43,566 bases of DNA from positions 1 through 43,566 of the forward strand of contig JBBDYG010000032.1 in the NCBI GenBank assembly GCA_040901765.1. Direction: 5' to 3'. The notes beneath the pieces were generated by a model. The model worked only from the letters and a program-made list of their open reading frames with translations. It did no database searches and was not told the origin of the DNA. Of the stretch, positions 33,982-42,486 are shown piece by piece; position 1 is the stretch's first letter; every line of letters starts with the position of its first letter. Both the position numbers and the translations under genes were made by a program. The DNA is from JBBDYG01 sp040901765 (GTDB lineage Bacteria; Planctomycetota; Planctomycetia; Pirellulales; Lacipirellulaceae).

Positions 33982-33983
33982 GG

Positions 33984-35306
33984 CTACGCAATATCCTGCA
34001 CGCGTTGCGAGATGGACTCACTCAGCGCATCGCGGACGCTGTCGATCGTAATGCGGTCGAAGACCTGTTGAAAGAAGCCGCTGACGATCATGCGCACGGC
34101 CTCTTTGCGGGTGTAGCCGCGCGACATGGCGTAGAAAATCTGCCCGTCGTCAACTCGGCCCGAAGTGGAACCGTGCGTGCAGCGAACGTCGTCGGCCTCG
34201 ATCTCCAAGCCCGGGATCGAATCCGCCCGCGCGTCGGCCGAAAGCATCAAGTTATCGTTTCGTTGATAAGCGTCGGTCCGCTGCGCGTCGCGATCGACCT
34301 TGATCATTCCCCGCCAAACGGTTCGAGATTTATCTTGAAGCGCCGCCTTGTAAAGCAAATCGCTCCGGCAATAGGGCGCTTCGTGATGCTGATGCGTGCT
34401 GTAGGACAAGTGTTGCCGACCCTGGGTAAACATTACACCGTTTACCTGTGCCTCCGCGTCGGCGCCGACTAGTGCCACATGTTGATTAACTTTCGACAAC
34501 CGGCTGCCAAGGGCGCCAATCGTCCACTGCAATCGCCCCTCGCGATCGACGAGGGCCTTCTGATGGGCAAAGTGCCACACGCCGGACCCCCAGTTCTGCA
34601 GGTTCACGTACCGCAATTTTGCGCCGGGGCCCACAAGGATCTCGATCGAGCCGCAGTGAAGCCCCGCGACATCGTCGGCCGTCGAAACGGTCTCTGAAAG
34701 AAACGTCGCCTCTGCTCCTTGATCAAGAACGACAAGTATCTTGCCGACATCGACGCCGCCATGCTCGAGGCCCGTGAGGGAATGAAGCGGTCGTTCGATC
34801 CGCACGCCTTTCGGCACATACAATAGCGTCCCGCCGTGCCAAAATGCGGCGTTGAGTGATGCGAACTTGTCGTAGGTGGGGTTTACGATTCCCCGAGCGA
34901 AAATCGCTTCCAGCAGATCGCTACGCTCGCGAACAAATCGGTCGAGACTGCCGAACAGCACGCCCTGCTTTTGCAGTTCGGCGTCAACCGATTCCTCGAC
35001 CAAATGCCCACTCATGGCTACCGTGTGGCCGGCGAGGTCCACCGACTTCCGCAGCAACCCCGTATTTTCAAGCGAGATCTGCGGTGCCCGTTCGGCCATC
35101 CGGAATTGGTTGAGCTTAAACAGCCGAATGTCGGTCCGCATCCACTCTTCATCGTGCGACGAGGGCCATGCCGCGTTCTCAAAGTGCTTAAACGCCCGCT
35201 CGCGCCATTCGCGGAGCCATTCTGGTTCGTCTCGCGAATCGAGAAACGCGGCGAAGCCGTCGGCGTTGAAAGAAGTCTGTGCGGCTGGAACAGCAATCGT
35301 GGACAT
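33984..35306 (-). CDS. sufD: SufD Fe-S cluster assembly protein
   Basis: 440 residues from the ATG at 35306 (a TTG at 35312 is also in frame). The N-terminus is diverse, and the C-terminal SufBD beta-helix is clear: AAFWHGGTLLYVPKGVRIER, LVVLDQGAEATFLSE, VALVGADAEAQVNG, and GMIKVDRDAQRTDAYQRND. The ending CTHGSTSGRVDDGQIFYAMS with RGYTRKEAV is the usual SufD/SufB ending. SufD forms the SufBC2D scaffold that builds Fe-S clusters. It follows an intervening Uma2-type gene and not sufB directly. Confidence 0.94.
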   Translation of the reverse strand: MSTIAVPAAQTSFNADGFAAFLDSRDEPEWLREWRERAFKHFENAAWPSSHDEEWMRTDIRLFKLNQFRMAERAPQISLENTGLLRKSVDLAGHTVAMSGHLVEESVDAELQKQGVLFGSLDRFVRERSDLLEAIFARGIVNPTYDKFASLNAAFWHGGTLLYVPKGVRIERPLHSLTGLEHGGVDVGKILVVLDQGAEATFLSETVSTADDVAGLHCGSIEILVGPGAKLRYVNLQNWGSGVWHFAHQKALVDREGRLQWTIGALGSRLSKVNQHVALVGADAEAQVNGVMFTQGRQHLSYSTHQHHEAPYCRSDLLYKAALQDKSRTVWRGMIKVDRDAQRTDAYQRNDNLMLSADARADSIPGLEIEADDVRCTHGSTSGRVDDGQIFYAMSRGYTRKEAVRMIVSGFFQQVFDRITIDSVRDALSESISQRVQDIA

Positions 35307-35328
35307 GAGCAAGCAAGTTCAGGCAATG

Positions 35329-35883
35329 TTATTCAAATAGATCGTCAACCGGAAACGTCCAGCCGGGCACGGCCGGTTCGGCATTGGCGATTTCACCGCA
35401 GCGGAAGATTAGCGGGTCGTTTGGCGAATCCGCGCGATAGGCACGAATCACTTCATCGCTATTTAAATCAACGTCCCACACGATGACGGTTCCTGCCGCA
35501 AAGTAATCTATACGCTTCTCAGCCATCTGCCTTTCGGGAGCGGGTCCGTAATCACCCTCGCTTCTCACTTCGACTGCGAAGTCAGGCGCTCCGCGCAAGA
35601 ACTTCATTCCAGTCCGAGGCCCGGTGTAATAGGCGGCATCTGGACTGAACGATTTGCGATTTGGTAAATCAACGATGAAAGCGGCATTGTCAGAGTAAGC
35701 GCGTCCTCCAGCGATTTTTGCAAAACTGCGCAATCTTACGAAAATCTCTGCGGCGGCGGTGCTCGGCATGTCGCCCGTGGGACTCATTCGCACAATCCTC
35801 CCGTCGACAATCTCGGCCTTACCGTCAACTTTGTAAAGCCGATCGATCAACTCGCCAGCGATTGTCTCGGCGGCAGTGCCCAT
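35329..35883 (-). CDS. Uma2-family putative nuclease inserted between sufB and sufD
   Basis: 184 residues. I chose the ATG at 35883 because GGAGG lies 5 nt upstream; the earlier in-frame start at 35916 would overlap sufB. The protein has the Uma2 (DUF820) PD-(D/E)xK-like pattern: AEIVDGRIVRMSPTGDMPS, FSPDAAYYTG, and DFAVEVRSEGDYGP. The carboxylates expected in the family (Asp of SPDAAYY and Glu of VEVRS) are present. These proteins are greatly expanded in planctomycetes and cyanobacteria; their function is unproven. It lies 22-29 nt from both neighbours, in their direction, so it is in the suf transcript. Confidence 0.85.
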   Translation of the reverse strand: MGTAAETIAGELIDRLYKVDGKAEIVDGRIVRMSPTGDMPSTAAAEIFVRLRSFAKIAGGRAYSDNAAFIVDLPNRKSFSPDAAYYTGPRTGMKFLRGAPDFAVEVRSEGDYGPAPERQMAEKRIDYFAAGTVIVWDVDLNSDEVIRAYRADSPNDPLIFRCGEIANAEPAVPGWTFPVDDLFE

Positions 35884-35912
35884 AATGCCTCCACGGCTAG
35901 TCGATACACAGA

Positions 35913-37325
35913 TCAACCCACCGAGCCTTCCATCTGCAACTGAATCAAACGGTTCATTTCCACGGCGTATTCCATCGGCAGTTCCTTCACGAGCGGCTCG
36001 ACAAAGCCGCTGACGATCATCGAACTCGACTCCGCCTCGGTCAGCCCGCGGCTCATGAGGTAGAACAATTGCTCCTCGCCGATGCGGGAGACGCTCGCTT
36101 CGTGCTCGACTTGAACGTCCTGTTCTTCGACCTCGATGTAGGGATAGGTATCGCTACGGCTCTGTGGATCGAGAATCAGCGCGTCACACACGACGCTGCT
36201 CTTGGAACCGACGGCGCCGTCTTGAATCTTGCACAGCCCGCGGTAGCTCGCGCGGCCGCCGTTCTTGCTGATGCTCTTCGAGATAATCCGGCTCTTGGTG
36301 TGCGGCGCGCAGTGGACTACTTTCGCCCCGGCGTCCTGATGCTGACCCTTGCTGGCAAACGCGATCGAAAGAATTTCACCGCGAGCGCCTGGCTCCATCA
36401 TGTAAACGGCCGGGTACTTCATCGTCAATCGGCTGCCGAGGTTGCCGTCGATCCACTCCATGAGCGCGCCTTCGTAGGCCATCGCCCGCTTGGTCACGAG
36501 GTTATAGATGTTGTTGGCCCAGTTCTGAATCGTCGTATACCGGCAACGACCATGTTTCTTCACAATGATCTCGACCACCGCCGAGTGAAGGCTCTCGGTG
36601 GAATACATCGGCGCGGTGCAGCCTTCGACATAATGAACCTCGGCCCCTTCGTCGACGATGATCAATGTCCGCTCAAACTGGCCCATGCTTTCCGCGTTGA
36701 TTCGGAAATAAGCCTGTAGCGGAAACTCGATCTTCACGCCCGGCGGGACGTAGATAAACGATCCTCCCGACCAGACGGCCGAGTTCAGCGCCGCGAATTT
36801 ATTGTCGCTGGGCGGAATGATCTTGCCGAAGTATTCGCGCAGCAAATCACTATGCTCGCGCACGGCGGTGTCGGTGTCGGTGAAGATGACACCCTTCTTC
36901 GAGAGATCCTCTTGAAGTGAACCGTAGACGACTTCGCTCTCAAACTGCGCTTTCACGCCGGCCAGGAATTTCCGCTCCGCTTGGGGAATGCCCAGCTTGT
37001 CGAACGTGTCTTTAATCTCCTGTGGAACGTCTTCCCAAGTCTTGCCCTGCCCTTCGGTGGGCTTGAGGTAGTAAAAAATGTCCTGGAAATTGAGCCCCAT
37101 TTCGCCGCCCCACCGCGGCATCGGCTTCGATTCAAAGATCTTGAGCGAATCGAGCCGGAACTGGCGCATCCACGCCGGTTCCTGCTTCATCTCCGAAATC
37201 TGAGCGACAATATTCGCGTTCAAACCTTTGCGAACGCGGAACACGTCCTTGGTCTGCGTAATGAAGTCGTACTTGTTGATTTCGCCCAGAACAGGTTCAG
37301 GGGCGAGAAGCGTATCGGTGGCCAT
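35913..37325 (-). CDS. sufB: SufB Fe-S cluster assembly scaffold
   Basis: 470 residues. The core SufB beta-helix motifs are present: YVPPGVKIEFPLQAYFRIN, LIIVDEGAEVHYVEGCTAPM, HGRCRYTTIQNWANNIYNL, and the C-terminal VEHEASVSRIGEEQLFYLMS. The Cys of the CTAPM loop and the Glu/His of EHEAS, part of the functional region between SufB and SufD, are kept. In the SufBC2D complex it accepts sulfur and builds the cluster. Length matches the family. The sufC gene lies 45 nt upstream. Confidence 0.97.
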   Translation of the reverse strand: MATDTLLAPEPVLGEINKYDFITQTKDVFRVRKGLNANIVAQISEMKQEPAWMRQFRLDSLKIFESKPMPRWGGEMGLNFQDIFYYLKPTEGQGKTWEDVPQEIKDTFDKLGIPQAERKFLAGVKAQFESEVVYGSLQEDLSKKGVIFTDTDTAVREHSDLLREYFGKIIPPSDNKFAALNSAVWSGGSFIYVPPGVKIEFPLQAYFRINAESMGQFERTLIIVDEGAEVHYVEGCTAPMYSTESLHSAVVEIIVKKHGRCRYTTIQNWANNIYNLVTKRAMAYEGALMEWIDGNLGSRLTMKYPAVYMMEPGARGEILSIAFASKGQHQDAGAKVVHCAPHTKSRIISKSISKNGGRASYRGLCKIQDGAVGSKSSVVCDALILDPQSRSDTYPYIEVEEQDVQVEHEASVSRIGEEQLFYLMSRGLTEAESSSMIVSGFVEPLVKELPMEYAVEMNRLIQLQMEGSVG

Positions 37326-37370
37326 TTGTTTGTTCCTTCGGAACAGGCGTTGGGGCAGTCTGGTAGCGAG

Positions 37371-38210
37371 CTAGCCTACGGTGGCTGGCTCGCGTTTCAT
37401 TTTCATTTCGTCTTCGATTTCCGCCGCGTCGGGGTGCGCGGCCCGGATTCGGTCGTAACCCTCGGTATAAAGTTCCCGAGCAAGTTCCGGGCCGCCGGTT
37501 TCGACAATCCGGCCGCCGAGCATCACATGCGTGAAATCGGGCGAGTTTTGTTCGAGCAGCTTGTCGTGGTGCGTAATAATCAAGATGCCCATCTGCTTGC
37601 TGCCACCGTCTTTCCGAGAGATGGCCGCAATGCTCTGGCTGGCAAGTTTCACCGCATCCACGTCGAGGCCGCTGTCGGTCTCATCGAGAATTGCAAACTT
37701 TGGCCGCAGCATCGCCATCTGCAAGATTTCCGCCCGCTTCATCTCGCCGCCGGAAAAACCGTCGTTCACGTACCGCCGGGCAAACTCCTCATCCATTTTG
37801 AGTTGCGACATCTTGTCGCGAAGTTCCTTGCGGAACTCCCGCATGGGAATCAACTCCTCGCCTTCCTTGCGCTCGGGATTACGCACGTTCGTCGTGGCAT
37901 GACGCATGAAGTCCGCCAGCTTCACTCCCGGAATCGCCATCGGCCGCTGAAACGCCATGAAAATGCCCGCACGCGACCGCTCCGAGGCGTCCCATTCCAG
38001 CACGTTCTGGCCATTCAACTCAACGGTTCCCTCGGTCACCTCGTAACCGGGGTGACCCATAATCGCATTGCCGAGCGTGCTTTTGCCGGAGCCGTTGGGG
38101 CCCATCAACGCGTGCGTCTCACCGCGATTGATCACGAGGTCAACGCCGCGCAAAATCGGCTTGCCTTCGACAGAGACATGCAGGTTTTTGATCTCAAGTG
38201 TTTCAGTCAT
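37371..38210 (-). CDS. sufC: SufC ATPase of the SUF system
   Basis: 279 residues (most SufC are 245-265). ABC ATPase motifs are intact: Walker A GPNGSGKST (37-45), Q-loop AFQRP, signature FSGGEMKRAE (152-161), and Walker B FAILDETDSGLD (172-183). The DETDSGLD sequence is the SufC form of the Walker B/D-loop. It powers conformational change of SufBD. The C-terminus is extended by about 20 residues, charged (EIEDEMKMKREPATVG). It lies 32 nt after the small unknown gene and begins the suf set proper. Confidence 0.97.
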   Translation of the reverse strand: MTETLEIKNLHVSVEGKPILRGVDLVINRGETHALMGPNGSGKSTLGNAIMGHPGYEVTEGTVELNGQNVLEWDASERSRAGIFMAFQRPMAIPGVKLADFMRHATTNVRNPERKEGEELIPMREFRKELRDKMSQLKMDEEFARRYVNDGFSGGEMKRAEILQMAMLRPKFAILDETDSGLDVDAVKLASQSIAAISRKDGGSKQMGILIITHHDKLLEQNSPDFTHVMLGGRIVETGGPELARELYTEGYDRIRAAHPDAAEIEDEMKMKREPATVG

Positions 38211-38242
38211 TCAATTATCTATTCTCTTTTTGCTCCTACACG

Positions 38243-38479
38243 CTAACTGCCATTACGGCCAGCTTCGGCGGGAGTAACGATCTTTTCAATGCTCACGATC
38301 TGATGCGGTGTACACCAAGCGATGCGGTCCGAGTCGGGATAGGCAATCATGACAACATTCTTGCCTACCGCCATGTAATCCGGGTGGTGGACCACGTGAC
38401 GATCGCCATTTGCAAACCGCAATTCAATCGGTTCGAATGGTTCCACATTCATGGAGTGGCGAACGGTGTCGAGATTCAT
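38243..38479 (-). CDS. Conserved small protein, paralogue of the protein at 3730-3981
   Basis: 78 residues. After a short N-terminus it reads MNVEPFEPIELRFANGDRHV, VHHPDYMAVGKNVVMIAYPD. This parallels the 83-residue protein at 3.9 kb (PFRPFIIHLADGRQV, VHHREFMMTVPDG). A second in-frame ATG at 38452 could be the true start, giving 69 residues and starting just before the conserved PF-x-P. It begins 5 nt after nuoB and lies 32 nt before sufC, so it is probably in the same transcript. Function unknown; the fold is probably a small beta-barrel. Confidence 0.72.
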   Translation of the reverse strand: MNLDTVRHSMNVEPFEPIELRFANGDRHVVHHPDYMAVGKNVVMIAYPDSDRIAWCTPHQIVSIEKIVTPAEAGRNGS

Positions 38480-38484
38480 GACCT

Positions 38485-39105
38485 TTATGCCGTAATCTTC
38501 TGGTGATCGAACAGCGGCTCGAAATCGGCCGGAGCATCGACGTAACCCGAATGGTGAGGAACCGGCAGTTCGTCCTCAAACTTCTCGCCTAGTTGAGCGA
38601 ATCTCGTCGCGCCGGAGCGTTTTGCAATCCGGTGAGCGTTAATCTTGTCCTGAATTCGCATTAGGCCTTCCAGCAGCGCTTCCGGTCGCGGAGGGCAGCC
38701 GGGAACGTACACGTCCACCGGCACCACCAAGTCCACGCCCTTCACGACATGATAGCCATACTTGAAGTACGGCCCGCCGCCAACGGTGCAGGCGCCCATC
38801 GCGATCACGAACTTCGGATCGGGCATCAGGTTGTAAAGTCGGCGGACCCGGCTGGCCATTTTGTAAGTCACCGTGCCGGCGACGATCATCAGGTCCGCCT
38901 GTCTCGGCGTAGCGCGAAAGGCTCCCGCCCCAAAACGGTCCATGTCGAACCGGCTGGCCCCAGCGGCCATCATCTCGATCGCACAGCAAGCCAGACCGAA
39001 CGTCATCGGCCAGATGCTCGATTGCCGCGCCCAGTTAATGGCCTGCTCGACGGTCGTCGTGATGACGTTCTCTTCAAACCGGCCTTCAATCCAAGGTTGA
39101 CCCAT
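38485..39105 (-). CDS. nuoB: NADH-quinone oxidoreductase subunit B (orphan)
   Basis: 206 residues from the ATG at 39105 with GGAAG upstream (the frame extends further to 39165 without support). The N2-cluster cysteines are intact: CC (40, 41) in FGLACCAIEMM, Cys106 in GACTVGGG and Cys137 in GCPPRPEA. The rest matches NuoB closely (MDRFGAGAFRATPRQADLMI, VVPVDVYVPGCPPRPEALLE), with a longer C-terminus (about 155-206). None of nuoA, C, D, H or I is adjacent, so the gene is either a lone copy or part of a scattered complex I. It lies 121 nt after sufR. Confidence 0.95.
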   Translation of the reverse strand: MGQPWIEGRFEENVITTTVEQAINWARQSSIWPMTFGLACCAIEMMAAGASRFDMDRFGAGAFRATPRQADLMIVAGTVTYKMASRVRRLYNLMPDPKFVIAMGACTVGGGPYFKYGYHVVKGVDLVVPVDVYVPGCPPRPEALLEGLMRIQDKINAHRIAKRSGATRFAQLGEKFEDELPVPHHSGYVDAPADFEPLFDHQKITA

Positions 39106-39226
39106 CGTTTTACGACTTCCAAAAGGGTTTCGTGTTTCAATTCTCGTCGTGGCTGGTTTCAGCACCTCACCGCCAGGAAACTCTTAGAATAGCCGTATTT
39201 GATCGCGTTTCCCAGGTGCCGTTGCT

Positions 39227-39841
39227 TCAAGCAACCGGTTCAAAGTCACAACAACTCGCGCCGTCCAATCGACACGAGGACAACTTGACCGCCTCTCCCA
39301 ACAGCTCCGAAAACAACATCCGTTCCATCGCGCAAACGCCGCGATCTTGTTCGGCAAGCTCCGGGTATGGGCACGCCAATGCCGTCAGGATCGGTAGTTC
39401 GCCCGATCGATCCACCTCGAACGGCACACCCCGGTCGGCCATCATCTTCACGACGCCAGCCATGCGCTGCTCGGTGCTACTCCCGTTCACCTCGCCGCGA
39501 TACCGTGCCGCGAGTTTTGTCGCGATCCGCCTCAGCAGCCCCTGCCGAATTTCTTGATCCTTAATCTCGCGGATTTCATCCCATAGAGTTCCCGCAAGAT
39601 CTGCATAGTTGTCCCCACCCAGTCGGACTCCCTTTTCGGTGAGCGAGTACCGGTGCCCCGGGCGTCCGCGACCCTGACGCTGCGTTTCTCGCTGGATAAT
39701 CCCTTGGCCCATCAACCGATTGAGCCGCTGCCGCACGGCTGTGGCAGTAACATCAAGCGTCCGCCGCAAATCCACAATGCTAGCCGAACCGTGCCGGCGG
39801 AGGTGGTCCAGCAACTGTTGATCGGAATGCTCGCATACCAT
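39227..39841 (-). CDS. sufR: SufR-like Fe-S-sensing transcriptional regulator
   Basis: 204 residues from the ATG at 39841 (a TTG at 39865 is also in frame). The N-terminal winged helix (ASIVDLRRTLDVTATAVRQR, QGRGRPGHRYSLTEKG) is the SufR/DeoR-like type. The C-terminal half carries Cys157 and Cys170 (spacing x12), then Cys190, Cys197 and Cys198. A Cys-x12-Cys start is the SufR pattern for binding a [4Fe-4S] cluster. The later spacings differ from the cyanobacterial form, so cluster binding is likely but not certain. It is the first gene of the suf locus and shares its upstream region with the divergent symporter gene. Confidence 0.87.
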   Translation of the reverse strand: MVCEHSDQQLLDHLRRHGSASIVDLRRTLDVTATAVRQRLNRLMGQGIIQRETQRQGRGRPGHRYSLTEKGVRLGGDNYADLAGTLWDEIREIKDQEIRQGLLRRIATKLAARYRGEVNGSSTEQRMAGVVKMMADRGVPFEVDRSGELPILTALACPYPELAEQDRGVCAMERMLFSELLGEAVKLSSCRLDGASCCDFEPVA

Positions 39842-39885
39842 AGAGATCGTTCGTCCGGTTTCCAACGGGCAGATTCAGCTATTGA

Positions 39886-39913
39886 ATCTTACCACTTTGG
39901 GCATTTTTGACAA
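39886..39913 (-). promoter_or_regulatory. Probable sufR promoter
   Basis: On the minus strand TTGTCA (39913-39908) and TAAGAT (39891-39886) are 16 nt apart, about 45 nt before the sufR start. On the plus strand TTGACA occurs at 39961 before the symporter but its -10 partner is poor. No clear SufR dyad (CAAC-N6-GTTG type) is visible in this interval. Confidence 0.5.
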
Positions 39914-40035
39914 CCCAATATATCTAAAATACGTGCGATGGCATAAATTAGCGTAAATCCTTGACAGCACTGGGTTTTTGCGACTACCATCGCACTCTTT
40001 ACGAGATGCCAACGAACTTGAAGAGTGCGGAATAG

Positions 40036-41577
40036 ATGTCTAATTCCTCTCAGGGTGGTGGCGAGCAATGGGGCTCGCGGATCGGTGTGATCTTGGCGGT
40101 TGCCGGCTCGGCTGTGGGCCTCGGCAATTTCCTGCGGTTCCCCGGTCAGGCGGCCCAAAACGGCGGCGGGGCTTTCATGCTCCCGTACTTCATTTCGCTC
40201 CTGCTGTTGGGCATCCCGCTGTGCTGGGCCGAGTGGACAATGGGCCGCTACGGCGGCACGAACGGCTTTCGATCGGCTCCCGGAATCTTCTCGGTAATCT
40301 GGCCCCACAGGGCAGCCAAATATTTCGGCGCCCTCGCCTTGCTCGTGCCACTGGCGATCTACATGTATTACGTGCTGATCGAGGCGTGGTGCCTTGGCTA
40401 CGCGTTCGACTACCTCATGGGAAACCTGCAACTCGGCAGCGAACCCGCTGCCTACCAAAATCACTTCGACGACTTCATCGGAAATAACGCGAACGGGTTC
40501 ATTTACGAAGGCGGCAGCAACACGCTTGTCGGCGTGTTGGTCTTTGTGTTCCTGCTGAACTTCGTTTGCATCTATCGAGGCATTTCCAAGGGAATCGAAA
40601 GCTTCTGCATGGTCGCCATGCCAATCATGACCATCTGCGCCCTGTGCGTCCTTATTCGGGTGCTGACGTTAGATAGCGAAAAACTAACGGCAGGCTTAGG
40701 GGCGATGTGGAATCCCGATCCGAAGGCGCTGCTTGCGCCGAAGACATGGCTCGCAGCCGCTGGCCAGATATTTTTTAGTCTGTCCGTCGGCTTCGGCGTA
40801 ATTATCAACTATGCGAGCTACCTTCGCCGCAACGATGACATTGCCCTCAGTGGACTCACCGCGAATAGCGTGAACGAATTCTTTGAAGTCTGCCTAGGCG
40901 GTCTAATCACGATTCCAGCCGCCTTCATTTTCCTGGGCGCAGCGGCGGCTGCTCAGGGAGGTTACGGCCTGGGATTCGTAACCCTGCCGAATGTATTCGC
41001 CGTGATGCCAGGTGGCCGAATGTTTGGGTTTCTGTGGTTCTTGATGCTCTTCTTAGCCGCGATTACGAGTAGCCTCTCCATGCTGCAGCCGGTTATCGCG
41101 TTTCTCGAAGAGGGCCTCGGGCTGCGACGACACGCATCGGCGACCCTACTTGGCTTAATCTCTGGGTTTGGCACGGCATTCGTGATGTATTTCTCTAAGG
41201 ACAGGGCCGCGCTGGAAACGATGGACTTCTGGGTCGGAACGATGGCAATCGTCGTCTTGGCCCTGGTACAATCCATTCTTTATGGCTGGATATTTGGAAT
41301 TAGTAAGGGCAACGATGAGTTGCATCGCGGGGCTCTAATTCACATCCCTTGGGTTGTTCAGCTTGTACTTAAATACATTTCACCCTTGCTACTGCTGGGC
41401 ATTTTGGGTGGCACATTCTACCTTGATGGTAGCACTTATGCGGAGACACTTATGAACGGCGGCGTTCCGCTCTACTCCGTTTTGTTCATTGGCGCAATCT
41501 TGGCATTCCTATTGTTGTTAGTCCACATAGCCGGCCGACGTTGGGAGAATGAGGGTCGTCTGAAGTACAAGCGTTGA
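40036..41577 (+). CDS. NSS-family sodium-dependent transporter
   Basis: 513 residues with about 12 membrane segments. The N-terminal GSRIGVILAVAGSAVGLGNF, LRFPGQAAQNGGGAFMLPYF is the hallmark of neurotransmitter:sodium symporters (sodium-site motif GSAVGLGN-x-x-RFP). Further signatures are SLLLLGIPLCWAEWTMGRYGG and, in the mid-protein, AAGQIFFSLSVGFGVIINYA. Bacterial NSS proteins carry amino acids such as alanine, methionine or tryptophan with Na+. A 56-residue MetS-like gene follows, which argues for the MetP/MetS two-component type. The substrate cannot be read from the sequence. Confidence 0.94.
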   Translation: MSNSSQGGGEQWGSRIGVILAVAGSAVGLGNFLRFPGQAAQNGGGAFMLPYFISLLLLGIPLCWAEWTMGRYGGTNGFRSAPGIFSVIWPHRAAKYFGALALLVPLAIYMYYVLIEAWCLGYAFDYLMGNLQLGSEPAAYQNHFDDFIGNNANGFIYEGGSNTLVGVLVFVFLLNFVCIYRGISKGIESFCMVAMPIMTICALCVLIRVLTLDSEKLTAGLGAMWNPDPKALLAPKTWLAAAGQIFFSLSVGFGVIINYASYLRRNDDIALSGLTANSVNEFFEVCLGGLITIPAAFIFLGAAAAAQGGYGLGFVTLPNVFAVMPGGRMFGFLWFLMLFLAAITSSLSMLQPVIAFLEEGLGLRRHASATLLGLISGFGTAFVMYFSKDRAALETMDFWVGTMAIVVLALVQSILYGWIFGISKGNDELHRGALIHIPWVVQLVLKYISPLLLLGILGGTFYLDGSTYAETLMNGGVPLYSVLFIGAILAFLLLLVHIAGRRWENEGRLKYKR

Positions 41578-41629
41578 GCCGCGTAATAAGTCGATCCAGA
41601 TTCAGCGACCTTGTTAAGAGATTCACGCC

Positions 41630-41800
41630 ATGACACTCACACCCGTCGGCGCCGCGATCATGATCGTCTCCGTCTCGTCCGTGCTGGTGCTGACGACGTG
41701 GTGCCTCTACAAAGTGCTCACGCTGCCCCCCGAGGTGGTACAAGAGCATCTCAAAGCGCCGCCCGACATCGACACCGGCGATACCGTGAATGCGGATTGA
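41630..41800 (+). CDS. MetS-like small subunit of the NSS transporter
   Basis: 56 residues beginning MTLTPVGAAIMIVSVSSVLV, a single membrane helix (about 5-28) followed by a short soluble tail ending DTGDTVNAD. The next motif is LYKVLTLPPE. In Corynebacterium a similar 60-residue MetS, encoded directly after the NSS gene metP, is needed for transport. Here the gene follows the symporter by 52 nt in the same direction and has this size, topology and the tail pattern. It is the only reading frame over this stretch that looks real. No strong Shine-Dalgarno precedes it. Confidence 0.8.
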   Translation: MTLTPVGAAIMIVSVSSVLVLTTWCLYKVLTLPPEVVQEHLKAPPDIDTGDTVNAD

Positions 41801-41879
41801 TCCCGTGATGGTCTGTGGAGGCAATGGAGGCTACAATTACAAGACGATCCTCCCGATTCATCAGCGGAGATTTTGCCCC

Positions 41880-42476
41880 ATGGCGACTGCGGACACTACT
41901 CTCCCGACCCGACAAGCTCAGCGACTCTTCACCGCCGCCGACTTGCAGCATCTTCCGATCAACTTGCCATCCGGTCCTATCGACTACGAACTCGATAATG
42001 GAAAGTTAGTGCCGCTGATGGCCCCTCCTGGCGACATTCACAGTTCCGTCCAATCGAATTTGATCTACCTCTTGAAGCAGCTTGGCGAAATCCCCAATCA
42101 CGGGAAAGTGCGCTGCGAAGTCGGCATCGTCTTGTGGCGCGATCCCGATCGAGTCGTCGGCGCGGACGTCGCATTCATCGCACGCAAGTCCCTGCCGATC
42201 CGCCGCACCTCGGAAGGATATCTGGAGACCATTCCGGAACTCGTAGTCGAAATACGAAGCAAAAACGACTCGCTGGCGGATTTATCTCGTAAAGTGGAAG
42301 ATTACCTCAAAGCGGGAGTACAGATAGCCATTGTCGCGGAGCCTCACTCAAAAACAGTCACGATTCACACTCCTGATAGCCAGCCCGTCGTTCTTCGCCA
42401 AACTGATTCGTTACAACTGCCTGAATCGCTTATTCCCGGGTTTAGCGTTCCGGTAGATCAGTTGTTCTGCGATTGA
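41880..42476 (+). CDS. Uma2-family putative nuclease
   Basis: 198 residues from the ATG at 41880 (GGAG about 9 nt upstream). The Uma2 pattern is clear: IDYELDNGKLVPLMAPPGDI, VVGADVAFIARK (Asp), and IPELVVEIRSKNDSLADLSR (Glu). The latter end LIPGFSVPVDQLF is typical. It differs strongly in sequence from the other Uma2 protein at 35.5 kb. A role in restriction or DNA repair is proposed for the superfamily but not shown. It sits 10 nt before the MgtC-like gene. Confidence 0.88.
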   Translation: MATADTTLPTRQAQRLFTAADLQHLPINLPSGPIDYELDNGKLVPLMAPPGDIHSSVQSNLIYLLKQLGEIPNHGKVRCEVGIVLWRDPDRVVGADVAFIARKSLPIRRTSEGYLETIPELVVEIRSKNDSLADLSRKVEDYLKAGVQIAIVAEPHSKTVTIHTPDSQPVVLRQTDSLQLPESLIPGFSVPVDQLFCD

Positions 42477-42486
42477 GTTCTAACCA

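Noticed and set aside
36981..38246. A 421-codon plus-strand frame across sufB and sufC
   Set aside because: It runs antisense to two strongly conserved suf genes, its translation has no known motif and its codon pattern is that of a complementary-strand shadow.
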